The notes under the pieces: generated by a model
Database searches by the model: none
What the model saw: the letters and a program-made list of their open reading frames with translations, nothing else
What the model was told of the DNA's origin: nothing
Translations under genes and position numbers: made by a program
In this document: positions 45,252 to 54,427 of the stretch, in pieces
Position numbering within the stretch: the stretch's first letter is position 1
Layout: each line of letters begins with the position of its first letter
Assembly (NCBI GenBank): GCA_002127295.1
Contig: NFUV01000002.1
Span: 62,001-126,000 of the forward strand
Reading direction: 5' to 3'
Length of the DNA: 64,000 nucleotides
Source of the DNA: Chitinophagaceae bacterium IBVUCB2
Lineage (GTDB): Bacteria; Bacteroidota; Bacteroidia; Chitinophagales; Chitinophagaceae

Positions 45252-46310
45252 ATGAAAAAGTACATGATTGATTTGCATCGGCTACGTCATAATCCATACA
45301 ATGGATTGTATACTTTTTCATGCCACCTGGCTGAATATCTATTATTGAACAGTGCGGCTGATGAACAACTGGCTTATTATTTACCGAAAGAAAAATTTGG
45401 GCTATTTGGCGACAAGCCAAAATATGTTGCTCATAAACGGTGGCACAAACTTTTTCAACCGGGTACGGGGCAATATGATGTGTGGCATCTTACTACCGGC
45501 ATTTCTCAATACCGGCCTTTTAATAAAAGAACCAAAGTTGTGTACACGATTCATGATATGAATTTTTTGGTGGAAGAGTCGGGCAATTCAAAATATAATA
45601 AGCGATCATTAAAATTGATGCAGAGAAATGTAAACCAGGCCAGTCATATTGTAGGCATCTCCGAACATGCGTTAAAGTTTGCAGCCGGCCATCTCGATTT
45701 TGGATCCACTGCCACTTCTGTCATTTATAATGGAAGCAGTGTGGCAGAATTCCCCGGTTTTGACAAACCGGACTATAAACCTGCAAGGCCTTTTTTATTT
45801 TCGCTGGGTCTTGTGCAGCCAAGAAAAAATCTGCATGTGCTTCCCGCATTATTGGTAAACAATGAATATGAGCTGGTAATTGCGGGACTTAATAATTTTG
45901 ATTACACCGGGAAAATATTAGAAGAAGCAAAAAGGTATGGTGTAGAAGACAAGGTAAAGTTTGTGGGTCCCGTGGATGAGCAAACAAAATACTGGTATTA
46001 CAAGAACTGCGAAGCATTTATGTTTCCATCTTTTGCTGAAGGATTTGGGGTGCCACCGTTAGAAGCCATGCATTTTGGCAAACCTGTTTTTTTATCCCGT
46101 TTTATGAGTCTCCCTGAAATTGGAGGTAATGCTGCTTACTATTTTGATGATTTTGAGCCGGAGACTATGCGAAACTGTTTTGAAAAAAGTTTATCGGATT
46201 ACATATCTAACGACCGTATTGAAAGTATAAAGCAACAGGCAGCATTATTTAGCTGGCATACTACGGCCAAGAAATATTTGGATGTTTACCGAAAAGTTTT
46301 AACGTCATGA
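45252..46310 (+). CDS. GT4-like family glycosyltransferase
   Basis: About 352 residues from ATG 45252; a TTG at 45237 is the alternative. A two-lobed GT-B fold: the N-terminal acceptor lobe contains NPYNGLYTFSCHLAEYLL and VVYTIHDMNFLVEE, and the C-terminal donor lobe contains SLGLVQPRKNLHVLPALL and the nucleotide-sugar motif PSFAEGFGVPPLEAMHFGKPVF. It would transfer a sugar from a nucleotide donor in the cytoplasm, most likely for surface polysaccharide or lipid glycosylation. It is followed after 44 bp by a methyltransferase gene, which fits a polysaccharide-modifying pair. Confidence 0.92.
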   Translation: MKKYMIDLHRLRHNPYNGLYTFSCHLAEYLLLNSAADEQLAYYLPKEKFGLFGDKPKYVAHKRWHKLFQPGTGQYDVWHLTTGISQYRPFNKRTKVVYTIHDMNFLVEESGNSKYNKRSLKLMQRNVNQASHIVGISEHALKFAAGHLDFGSTATSVIYNGSSVAEFPGFDKPDYKPARPFLFSLGLVQPRKNLHVLPALLVNNEYELVIAGLNNFDYTGKILEEAKRYGVEDKVKFVGPVDEQTKYWYYKNCEAFMFPSFAEGFGVPPLEAMHFGKPVFLSRFMSLPEIGGNAAYYFDDFEPETMRNCFEKSLSDYISNDRIESIKQQAALFSWHTTAKKYLDVYRKVLTS

Positions 46311-46354
46311 ATTCAATCGCACTGCAAGTAGGTGTTTAGTATAATTATTAATTA

Positions 46355-46903
46355 ATGCAGCATAAGGTTCCAAAATCTTTTAGGCCCGGTTTAAATAATG
46401 CCTTCTATTTTACCAGGGGAGCATTGTATAAAAAAATAAAACAGTTTGCCCCTCAGTTGCACGGCAGACTCATGGACTTTGGTTGTGGCAGTAAGCCGTA
46501 TCAATCATTGTTTATTAATGCTACAGAATATATTGGTGTTGATTATGCCGGCGAAGGTCATTCTCATACTAATGAGTCCATTGATGTTTTGTATGACGGA
46601 AAAAAAATTCCTTTCCCCGATGAATATTTTGATGGGGCTTTCAGCAGTGAAGTAGTAGAGCATGTTTTTAATTTGGAAGAAATACTGCCAGAGATTGCAA
46701 GAGTGATAAAAAGGGAGGGGAAATTATTAATAACTTGTCCTTTTGTGTGGCCTGAGCATGAAGTGCCGGTTGATTATGCCCGCTATACTCAGTTTGCATT
46801 AAAGGACTTGCTGGAGAAGAATGGATTTTCTCTGCTGGTTGCGCATTGCAATAAATACCTGGATTGTCTTTATATCGTTCTGCTTGAATGTCTCTTGCTT
46901 TGA
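46355..46903 (+). CDS. class I SAM methyltransferase, 3' end lost (truncated)
   Basis: A 182-residue reading frame with a class I methyltransferase core. The SAM-binding motif is GRLMDFGCGSKPYQSLF (about 35-51), followed by YIGVDYAGEGHSHTN, IPFPDEYFDGAFSSEVVEHV and LLITCPFVWPEHEVPVDYARYT. Relatives I know of continue for about 60 more residues after the region of LLEKNGFSLLVA (about 162). Here the last 20 codons are simply the antisense of the ComM gene (CNKYLDCLYIVLLECLLL reads against its conserved YKDNPGIYCNA). The gene therefore appears to have lost its natural 3' end at about 46840. Function is doubtful. Confidence 0.75.
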   Translation: MQHKVPKSFRPGLNNAFYFTRGALYKKIKQFAPQLHGRLMDFGCGSKPYQSLFINATEYIGVDYAGEGHSHTNESIDVLYDGKKIPFPDEYFDGAFSSEVVEHVFNLEEILPEIARVIKREGKLLITCPFVWPEHEVPVDYARYTQFALKDLLEKNGFSLLVAHCNKYLDCLYIVLLECLLL

Positions 46904-48164
46904 TCACTCTGTCCCGTATACTGGCAGAATTCTCCTGCGGCCGTGTAGCGGATAGTTCACTAAAAGGAACAGGTGTTACTTCCACATGCAAATCAATTCT
47001 ATCAAGCAAGGGCCCGGAAATTTTATTCAAATATTTCTGTACCGTGCCGGGCGGACAGGTACATTCTCTTTCCGGGTGATTATAAAAACCACAAGGGCAT
47101 GGATTCATGGACGCCATCAACATAAAACTTGCGGGAAAATCAACAGCGATCTTTGCTCTTGAAATAGTTACTTTCCTTTCTTCCATGGGCTGCCGCATTA
47201 CCTCCAATACCGTTCTTTTAAATTCTGGCAGCTCATCTAAAAACAACACTCCATTATGCGCCAACGAAATTTCCCCCGGCTGCGGTATTCCACCCCCGCC
47301 AACCAATGCAACATCTGAGATGGTATGATGTGGTGAACGAAATGGTCTTTTGGAAACTAAAGTTGAGTTTTCCGGCAACTTACCCGCTACGGAATGAATT
47401 TTTGTTGTCTCCAATGCTTCCTGCAATGAGAGCGGAGGAAGAATGGTCGGTAATCTTTTTGCAAGCATGGTTTTGCCTGCGCCGGGCGGTCCAATTAATA
47501 TAGCATTGTGCCCCCCTGCAGCTGCAATCTCTAATGCCCGTTTTATACTCTCTTGCCCTTTTACATCAGCAAAATCAATTTCAAAATCATATTGCGAATG
47601 AAAAAACTCTTCCCTTGTATTAACAATAGTTGGGTCTAATCCTTTTTCATCATTTTCAAAAAAATCAATCACTTCTTTTATATGGCTAACCCCATAAACA
47701 TTCAGGTTGTTAACCATCCCAGCTTCTTTGGCATTCATTTTAGGTACTATCAATCCCTTAAAACCTTCTTTTCTTGCTTGTATGGCAATAGGTAATGCAC
47801 CTTTGATAGAACGAATTTCCCCATCCAGCGCCAGTTCTCCCATTATTACATACTGACTCAATGCCTCCCTGTTTTCAATTTGTTCAGATGCACCTAATAT
47901 TCCCAGTGCTATAGCCAGATCGAATGCCGTTCCACTTTTTTTTATATCAGCAGGAGCAAGGTTAACTACCACTTTAGTGCGGGGTACAGTAAAATTGTTG
48001 GTTTTAAAAGTGCTTTCAATTCGTTGAAGGCTTTCTTTAACGGCATTATCAGGTAAGCCGACAATCATCATATCTTTTCCGGAAGTACTGAGCCAGTTTA
48101 CCTCAATGGTGATTGTAATGGCCTCAACGCCATACACTGCACTGCCAAATGTTTTTACAAGCAT
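46668..48164 (-). CDS. comM: YifB/ComM family Mg-chelatase-like AAA+ protein, C-terminal domain broken
   Basis: A 498-residue reading frame. The N-terminal ChlI/Lon-like domain (about 1-190) opens MLVKTFGSAVYGVEAITITIEVNW. The AAA+ ATPase follows, with Walker A LIGPPGAGKTMLAKRLP and Walker B NGVLFLDELPEF, then MNPCPCGFYNHPERECTC. Homology runs to ERYKDNPGIYCNAQ (position about 46839), in the middle of the usual Mg_chelatase_C domain. The remaining 56 residues are unlike the family and are antisense to the methyltransferase gene. The normal last about 70 residues are missing. ComM is a helicase-like factor for branch migration in natural transformation; this copy is probably impaired. Confidence 0.88.
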   Translation of the reverse strand: MLVKTFGSAVYGVEAITITIEVNWLSTSGKDMMIVGLPDNAVKESLQRIESTFKTNNFTVPRTKVVVNLAPADIKKSGTAFDLAIALGILGASEQIENREALSQYVIMGELALDGEIRSIKGALPIAIQARKEGFKGLIVPKMNAKEAGMVNNLNVYGVSHIKEVIDFFENDEKGLDPTIVNTREEFFHSQYDFEIDFADVKGQESIKRALEIAAAGGHNAILIGPPGAGKTMLAKRLPTILPPLSLQEALETTKIHSVAGKLPENSTLVSKRPFRSPHHTISDVALVGGGGIPQPGEISLAHNGVLFLDELPEFKRTVLEVMRQPMEERKVTISRAKIAVDFPASFMLMASMNPCPCGFYNHPERECTCPPGTVQKYLNKISGPLLDRIDLHVEVTPVPFSELSATRPQENSASIRDRVIKARDIQAERYKDNPGIYCNAQPAEKIHSSPASPLMQTEYSGHNQPALHAQATQKDKLLIISPPFLSLLQSLAVFLPN

Positions 48165-48235
48165 GATTTGAAGATAGAGAAAAATATGAACTCCCGTTAT
48201 ACCACTAACTGGTATTACTGCAGTGTTAGCACAGG

Positions 48236-49855
48236 TTATTTTGTGGCTGCCAAAGTTCCTTGAAACAAAAGCGAAGTGTTAGGGTCAACAGATATTGAAA
48301 TAGATGAACTTGATACAGGAAAATAAAACGTCTCCACTTTTTTAGTAACATTTATTTTTTTTATTTGCTTCTTAGCAGAAGTAACTCCAATAGCTATTTC
48401 TAATGGGAACTCAAATATTTTGTTTTGTAATTGTTCCACCGTAATAGCTACACTTTTTTCTTTTGCTTGATACTTCCAGGTAATATTTAGTTTGGGGTTT
48501 TCGGGAGTATGAAGCCATTGGTCAAAAAAAACATTCAAATTTTTACCTGATATGGTTTCAAAAATAGTTTGAAGGTCTTTGCTGTCAGCGTTCTTGCCTG
48601 CATAAGTCGCATAGTATTGGCGAATCGCTTTATGAAAAACAGAATCACCCAGTTGCCTGCGAAGCATGTGCAATACCCAGCCACCTTTCTGATAACTGTT
48701 GGCATTGAGTAATTGCATATAATCAGGACTAAAATCAACTACTCGTTTTTGAGAACTGTTCACAAAATCAATAACAGTTTCCCGGTCAGCCTTCATCCTG
48801 CTATTCAAACTATCGGTGCCATATTTTGATTCGAGATAAACATGAGTGAGATAAGTAGCAAATCCTTCACTCAGCCAGAGATGTGCAAAGCTTTTCTCGG
48901 TAGCCATATCACCAAACCACTGGTGTACTATTTCATGTGCTATCAACGCTTCTTCTTCTCTTTTGCCGGTTACTGAATTTTCAAAATAGAAAATAGCACC
49001 GGCGTTTTCCATACCGCCAAAGATGGTCTTGGATTGCACATTCGCCAGTTTTTTATAAGGGAATGGGCCGATGTAATTTATATACCAGGCTAATATTTCT
49101 TTTCCAATGGCATAATCATAAAAACCTTCTTTTTTATTTTCAGGATAAACCCAGGTGCTTACCGGAACACAGTTTACATCGCCAACATTATTCACAGCAA
49201 AATCAGCTACACCGATCACCATTACTTTTGTTGGCAACGGAACATCTTCTCTATAATGCGTTAGCTTTTTATTGTTGAATAAATTTGTTTCTTCTACCTG
49301 CATACCATTAGATATTACCTGGTAATGAGATGGGGCAGTGATAATAAATTCCACCGTTGCTTTGTCTGCCGGATCATCTACACATGGTATCCAGTTGTGT
49401 GCCCTGTTGGGCCAGTTGTCGGAAAAGAAAGTACGATTACCGTATTTGTTTTTAGAAATGATGAGACCATCGCCGGGAATGCCTTTGTATTCAATGGTAA
49501 TAGTATCGTTCTCTCCAGGTAATAATTTCTTAGGTAACTTGATTTTTACTTTGTCATTTTCATGCAGATATTCGATAAGCAATGGAGAGGCAGTTATTCG
49601 AATATCTAAAGCTTCCATTGTATTAAGATCAGTTATTTTCATTCCCTTCCCAATCCCGTTGATTTTAGTAAGGTCGAGTTCTAAAAATTCAGCAGGCTCG
49701 TTAGCCTTAAAATATATTGTTGCAATTCCATAAATATTATCAGTTGTATCTGAAAGACTGATTTCATATTTATAATGTAACACATCAATACTTCTTTGCG
49801 AAAAAGCAGGTGCAATAAAAAGTAATACAAAACAGCCCAATAGAACTCTCTTCAT
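48236..49855 (-). CDS. M1 family aminopeptidase, secreted
   Basis: About 539 residues from ATG 49855; a TTG at 49885 is less likely. The signal peptide ends IAPAFSQ. An N-terminal beta-saddle domain precedes the thermolysin-like domain with the exopeptidase motif GGMENAGA and the zinc site HEIVHQWFGDMATEKSFAHLWLSEG (HExxH plus Glu 18 residues later). A C-terminal beta domain follows. It removes N-terminal residues from peptides in the periplasm or at the surface. It is shorter than full M1 enzymes because it lacks the large helical C-terminal domain, as many Bacteroidota members do. Confidence 0.93.
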   Translation of the reverse strand: MKRVLLGCFVLLFIAPAFSQRSIDVLHYKYEISLSDTTDNIYGIATIYFKANEPAEFLELDLTKINGIGKGMKITDLNTMEALDIRITASPLLIEYLHENDKVKIKLPKKLLPGENDTITIEYKGIPGDGLIISKNKYGNRTFFSDNWPNRAHNWIPCVDDPADKATVEFIITAPSHYQVISNGMQVEETNLFNNKKLTHYREDVPLPTKVMVIGVADFAVNNVGDVNCVPVSTWVYPENKKEGFYDYAIGKEILAWYINYIGPFPYKKLANVQSKTIFGGMENAGAIFYFENSVTGKREEEALIAHEIVHQWFGDMATEKSFAHLWLSEGFATYLTHVYLESKYGTDSLNSRMKADRETVIDFVNSSQKRVVDFSPDYMQLLNANSYQKGGWVLHMLRRQLGDSVFHKAIRQYYATYAGKNADSKDLQTIFETISGKNLNVFFDQWLHTPENPKLNITWKYQAKEKSVAITVEQLQNKIFEFPLEIAIGVTSAKKQIKKINVTKKVETFYFPVSSSSISISVDPNTSLLFQGTLAATK

Positions 49856-49902
49856 GAAATAAATATTAGTATTAAAAATACGCAAAACTTGAAGGAGGTG
49901 GG

Positions 49903-51219
49903 TTACAATTTCTCCAGCATTTCCACCACTTTCTCCCTCTTAAGGATGACATAACCGATGCGGTCGTTGCTGATGCCCTCTTTTAATTGGTAACTAAATT
50001 CCAATTGCTCATCTTTTACGTTTGTTTCAAAATAGCGGAAGGAAATATTAGGATACATTTTTAATTCTTCCCCAATTTCATACAAGTGAGTGGAGAGTAT
50101 GAACAATGAATTTTTCATTTTCATTAACCCTTTAATAACGGTTAACGAACATTTCATCGCATCCTGCACATTGGTGCCTTTAAATAATTCATCGATCAGT
50201 ACCAGCCATTTTTTCCCATTATTGATCTTTTCAATGGTATGTTTTATCCGCTGTACTTCATTAAAGAAAAAGCTTTCGCCTTTGGCAATATTGTCTACTA
50301 CATTAATATTGCTGAGCAGACCGTCAAACAAAGTCAGCTTCATGTTTTTTGCGGGCACACCCATTCCAATATGCGCTAAAAACACAGCGGAGCCGAGTGC
50401 TTTTATCAAAGTGCTTTTACCAGCCATATTTGCCCCTGTTAAAAAAAGAAAATTATGCTCGGGGTTCATTTGAAGATCATACGCTACCGGCTTGGGTAAT
50501 AAAATATGATACAAACCTTTTGCATCTACCAGGGGCGAATCCTGCTCAATAAATTTAGGGAAACTAAGATTATATGTTTTTACTGCAACTGCCATGGAGT
50601 ACCAGGCATCAAGGCGACTATAAATATCGATCAATTCCAGTGTTCCATTTTTATATCGTCCACGAAGATGATAACCAAAGTATAAATTTTGCCCGGTAGA
50701 AAAACGTTGCGCAGGTTCTGATACAGATAATTTTTGTAAAGGAGGTTCTTTCAACAATCCATTAATGCGGTCAATGTATAAACGAATATTTGGAGGCAAG
50801 TCAAGTTCTTCCAGGAGGTCTGCTATCTTTTTAATGCCCCTGTAAAAATCAGCGAAGTGTGTCATGGAGTATTTCACCATTGCATAATCTTCGCTATGCA
50901 GCCACTTATAGGTCATATTATTTAACGAAGCGGGGCTTTCACTAATGGGGTCTAATGCATAATCGAGAAATTTATCAATAACCAATATTGTTCCGTTGCT
51001 GATATCAGTCGGCCAGTCTTTCACATGCTCCATAAAAGTGCGGATGACTCTTTGAGTGCCGAGTATCTTTTTGAGATCATCATGTGGTTCACTAAAGAAT
51101 TTCCGCAGCCACTCTCTTCCACCTACTGTTCGGGTGAAATTCAGTTTATGAAAAATAGAAAATTCCTCTTCCGGGTGGAAAATAGAAATATCGCTGAATG
51201 AAATTTTGTCTATTTGCAT
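49903..51219 (-). CDS. MutS-related ATPase lacking the mismatch-recognition domain
   Basis: A 438-residue protein with only the MutS core (about 30-220) and ATPase (about 225-435). The Walker A motif is LTGANMAGKSTLIKALGSAVFLAHIG, the signature region is NVVDNIAKGESFFFNEVQRI and Walker B is WLVLIDELFKGTN. It lacks the N-terminal mismatch-binding and connector domains of MutS and the Smr tail of MutS2. This makes it a member of the short MutS-like group common in Bacteroidota, whose role is unknown. It is encoded in a minus-strand run with the M1 peptidase (gap 47 bp to its ATG). Confidence 0.88.
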   Translation of the reverse strand: MQIDKISFSDISIFHPEEEFSIFHKLNFTRTVGGREWLRKFFSEPHDDLKKILGTQRVIRTFMEHVKDWPTDISNGTILVIDKFLDYALDPISESPASLNNMTYKWLHSEDYAMVKYSMTHFADFYRGIKKIADLLEELDLPPNIRLYIDRINGLLKEPPLQKLSVSEPAQRFSTGQNLYFGYHLRGRYKNGTLELIDIYSRLDAWYSMAVAVKTYNLSFPKFIEQDSPLVDAKGLYHILLPKPVAYDLQMNPEHNFLFLTGANMAGKSTLIKALGSAVFLAHIGMGVPAKNMKLTLFDGLLSNINVVDNIAKGESFFFNEVQRIKHTIEKINNGKKWLVLIDELFKGTNVQDAMKCSLTVIKGLMKMKNSLFILSTHLYEIGEELKMYPNISFRYFETNVKDEQLEFSYQLKEGISNDRIGYVILKREKVVEMLEKL

Positions 51220-51232
51220 AGTTAGATAGAAT

Positions 51233-51297
51233 GCAGATGTTTATGATTTTTATGATAAGCACAGATTAAATCAGGATAAATTATCATGAAAATCTGC
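51233..51297. repeat. imperfect long inverted repeat between MutS-like and dihydroorotase genes
   Basis: GCAGAT (51233-51238) and ATCTGC (51292-51297) bound the element, and inner arms TTATGATAA (about 51250-51258) and TTATCATGA pair with one mismatch. It resembles degenerate hairpin filler frequent between Bacteroidota genes. It has no T-run on either strand, so it is a poor Rho-independent terminator. Confidence 0.4.
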
Positions 51298-51306
51298 GTT
51301 CTGCAC

Positions 51307-52650
51307 TTACCTGTCAAATTTAAGTCGTTGCCCTTGCTGTGATTCATCCCACACACTATTTCCATAAACTAAATGCCCATTCACAAATGTATGTGTGACC
51401 GAGGCCGGAAATGTGAAACCTTCCAACGGACTCCAGCCACATTTATATAATATGTTTTCTTTTGAAACAGTATTTGATCTCTTCAAGTCCACTATTACTA
51501 AATCCGCAAAACAGCCTTCCCGGATATAACCCCGGTCTTTTACCTGGAAACAATCTGCTACTGCATGGCTCATCTTCTCCGCTATTTTTTCCAATGAAAT
51601 GCGTCCTTGTTGATGGTGATGTAGCATTAAAGACAAAGAATGTTGTACCAACGGTAAACCTGCATGTGCTTTTTCATAAGGCTCGTCTTTTTCCTGCCAG
51701 GTATGCGGAGCATGGTCAGTTGCAATTACATCCAAACGATCATCCAGCAAAGCTTTCCATAATGCTTCTTTATTATTGGGAGCTTTAATTGCCGGATTGC
51801 ATTTTATCTTATTTCCCAACTGCGCATAATCGTCGCTGGTAAAATGTAAATGATGTACACATACTTCTGCAGTAATACGTTTATCTTTTAAGGGAAACAT
51901 ATTGGTAAAGAGTTGTAATTCTTTTTCTGTACTGATGTGCAGAATATGTAGCCTCGTATTGTATTTTTTTGCGATCTGGATGGCATATAAAGATGATTCA
52001 TAACAGGCTTCCTCGTTTCGGATGATGGGGTGGTCAGCAGCGGTTAATTCTTTTCCGGTTGCTTTTATTTTTTGCAGGTTCTGTTTAATGATGGATTCAT
52101 CTTCACAATGCGTAGCGATCAACACTTCGCTTTCTCTGAAGATCCTGTCTAATGTATTTGGATTATCTACCAGCATATTACCAGTACTGCTGCCCATGAA
52201 TATTTTTATGCCACAAACATCTTTTCTTTTGTAGTTCGTTTTTAAAACTTCTTCCGCATTGTCATTACCTGTACCCATAAAAAATGAATAATTGGCCAAT
52301 GAAGTTTTTGCAGCGATCGAATATTTATCTTCCAGCAATTCTTGTGTTAATGCATTGGGAACCGTATTCGGCATTTCCATAAAACTGGTGACACCACCCG
52401 CCACTGCAGCCTTTGCTTCGGTATAAATATTGGCTTTGTGTGTAAGTCCGGGCTCACGGAAATGAACCTGGTCGTCAATACAGCCGGGGAAGAGGTGTTT
52501 TCCCTCACCGTTTATCTCCTTAAAACCCGATTTGATCGTATCTATTCTTGATTGAATCTTCTCAATCTTATTTCCTGTTATCAACACATCTGCCGTTTGA
52601 ATGTGGCCTTCGTTGACAACCTGTATATTCTTTATCAGATATTTTTGCAT
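51307..52650 (-). CDS. pyrC: dihydroorotase, Bacteroidota type
   Basis: A 447-residue amidohydrolase. Family landmarks are GCIDDQVHFREPGLTHKANI (about 57-76), the lysine segment KIFMGSSTGN, histidines in THCEDES and HILHIST, and DHAPHTWQEKD. The usual HxH metal pair is QVH here. From memory this variant is usual in Bacteroidota dihydroorotases, so it does not imply loss of activity. It catalyses cyclisation of carbamoyl-aspartate in pyrimidine synthesis. Allantoinase is the alternative in this superfamily but fits the motif less well. It is divergent from the Wzi-like gene. Confidence 0.88.
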   Translation of the reverse strand: MQKYLIKNIQVVNEGHIQTADVLITGNKIEKIQSRIDTIKSGFKEINGEGKHLFPGCIDDQVHFREPGLTHKANIYTEAKAAVAGGVTSFMEMPNTVPNALTQELLEDKYSIAAKTSLANYSFFMGTGNDNAEEVLKTNYKRKDVCGIKIFMGSSTGNMLVDNPNTLDRIFRESEVLIATHCEDESIIKQNLQKIKATGKELTAADHPIIRNEEACYESSLYAIQIAKKYNTRLHILHISTEKELQLFTNMFPLKDKRITAEVCVHHLHFTSDDYAQLGNKIKCNPAIKAPNNKEALWKALLDDRLDVIATDHAPHTWQEKDEPYEKAHAGLPLVQHSLSLMLHHHQQGRISLEKIAEKMSHAVADCFQVKDRGYIREGCFADLVIVDLKRSNTVSKENILYKCGWSPLEGFTFPASVTHTFVNGHLVYGNSVWDESQQGQRLKFDR

Positions 52651-52679
52651 ATTTTGTTGGCTGAATCTAACTATGAATT

Positions 52680-54362
52680 ATGCAATTTAAAAAAACCCTT
52701 GTAAGACTGCTTGTAATTCTTTTGCCGCTTGCAAGTACTGCTCAATCTACCTTCCTGCCACAAGGCGATAAAGCCAATATATTACTGGAAAGACTGGAAA
52801 TCAAAAGCCGGTCGGATTCTTTTTTTATTTTCTCTAAAACAAAGCCCTACAGCCGCCGCCATGTTGTTAGGGCGGTAGATCACTATACGATACAGCCTGG
52901 CATTAAACTCTCCAAAGTAGATGCGCATAATGTGCGAAGCCTTTACATTAATAATTTAGAATGGGTACCGGAAGCCGACCGTTCCAATTTCCTCAGCAAA
53001 AAGCCTATCGGGAAAAGCTTTTATAAAACACCTGCCAATCTTTACGAAGTACATGTAAAAGATTTCGACCTGGTAGTTAACCCGGTCATTCAATTTACCC
53101 TGGGAAAAGAATCAAACAGCGACGAAAATCTTTTCTTGAATACAAGAGGCGTTTCTGTACGGGGACGAATTGCTAATAAGATCGGCTTCTTCTCCTATAT
53201 TACCGATAACCAGGAAAGAGATCCGGGGTATGTGCGCCAGTGGGTAACCGATAGGAGAGCAGTACCTGGCCAGGGTTTATATAAAACCTTCAAAGGACTG
53301 GGCTACGATTATTTTGATGCCCGTGGGTACATCACTTTCAACGTTACTAAATACATCGATGTTGCTTTTGGATACGATAAAAATTTCATCGGCAACGGTC
53401 ATCGCAGTTTGTTCCTGAGTGATTTTGGCAACAACAACCTGTTTTTAAAACTCAATACAAGAATCTGGAAGCTCAACTACCAGAACCTGTTCATGGAATT
53501 ACATTCCGCAACGCCCCCTTCCGCTACACAGTTGATACCTAAGAAATATGCTGCCATGCATCACTTAGATATCAATGTTACCAAATGGCTGAACATCGGA
53601 TTGTTTGAAGGGGTTACATTCGGCCGAAAAGACCGTTTTGATTTCGGTTATCTTAACCCGATCATTTTTTATCGTTCTGTGGAGCAGCAAAATGGAAGTT
53701 TTGATAATTCCATTATCGGACTTGATTTCAAAGCCAATTTGCCAAAACGTATCCAACTGTATGGTCAGCTGATGCTCGATGAGTTTTTACTCTCTGAAGT
53801 AAAAGCTAACAATGGGTGGTGGGCCAATAAATGGGGTATTCAGTTAGGCGCTAAATACATTGATGCCTTTAATATAAGTAACCTTGATCTGCAAGTGGAG
53901 CATAACCGGGTTCGTCCGTTTGCCTATTCTCATTATGATTCTGTTGCTAACTACACACATTATAATCAACCGTTGGCGCATCCGTTAATGGCCAACTTTA
54001 GTGAGTTTATTGGTATTGCCCGTTACCAGCCAGCACCAAAATGGCTTGCCGTTGCTAAGTTGATCTATTATCAGCAAGGCAGGGACAGTAGTAGCCGCAG
54101 TTTTGGGTCAAACATCTTCTTACCTAATGGTCCACCTTACAGAGTTGGCGACTATGGATACGATATTGGCAGTGGTTGGAAGACAGATGTGTTCATGGCA
54201 GCATTTCTTCTCTCTTATGAGCTAAGAGAAAATCTGTTTGTTGAACTAAACGCAGTGGCCAGGAAACAAAAAACAACAACGGCACCAATTACAAGTATGA
54301 ATTCTACGATCATCAATTTTGGAATTCGTTGGAATATGCATAGAAGGGATTTTGATTTTTAA
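52680..54362 (+). CDS. outer-membrane beta-barrel protein, capsule assembly Wzi-like
   Basis: A 560-residue exported protein (signal ending ASTAQ). An N-terminal helical/periplasmic part (about 25-140) precedes a long series of amphipathic strands: VKDFDLVVNPVIQFTLGK, GVSVRGRIANKIGFFSYITDNQ, YDKNFIGNGHRSLFLSDFGNNNLFLKL. It ends in NFGIRWNMHRRDFDF with a terminal phenylalanine. The IGNGHRSLFLSDF motif matches Wzi-type barrels, which bind surface polysaccharide at the outer membrane. No capsule locus is adjacent, so a general envelope role is equally possible. Confidence 0.72.
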   Translation: MQFKKTLVRLLVILLPLASTAQSTFLPQGDKANILLERLEIKSRSDSFFIFSKTKPYSRRHVVRAVDHYTIQPGIKLSKVDAHNVRSLYINNLEWVPEADRSNFLSKKPIGKSFYKTPANLYEVHVKDFDLVVNPVIQFTLGKESNSDENLFLNTRGVSVRGRIANKIGFFSYITDNQERDPGYVRQWVTDRRAVPGQGLYKTFKGLGYDYFDARGYITFNVTKYIDVAFGYDKNFIGNGHRSLFLSDFGNNNLFLKLNTRIWKLNYQNLFMELHSATPPSATQLIPKKYAAMHHLDINVTKWLNIGLFEGVTFGRKDRFDFGYLNPIIFYRSVEQQNGSFDNSIIGLDFKANLPKRIQLYGQLMLDEFLLSEVKANNGWWANKWGIQLGAKYIDAFNISNLDLQVEHNRVRPFAYSHYDSVANYTHYNQPLAHPLMANFSEFIGIARYQPAPKWLAVAKLIYYQQGRDSSSRSFGSNIFLPNGPPYRVGDYGYDIGSGWKTDVFMAAFLLSYELRENLFVELNAVARKQKTTTAPITSMNSTIINFGIRWNMHRRDFDF

Positions 54363-54427
54363 AATCTCCCTGACCGCCGAAGAAGTGTTCTTGTTCTCGG
54401 ATGTTGTAACTCAGGATTACCAATATT

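Noticed and set aside
46668-46838. The last 56 residues of the ComM frame as a natural tail
   Set aside because: They match nothing in the family and are fully antisense to methyltransferase codons that match their own family, so they are read-through of foreign DNA.
51307-52650. Inactive dihydroorotase because the HxH motif is QVH
   Set aside because: As I recall, this variant is usual for Bacteroidota enzymes, and the other ligands (lysine segment, histidines, DHAPH) are present.
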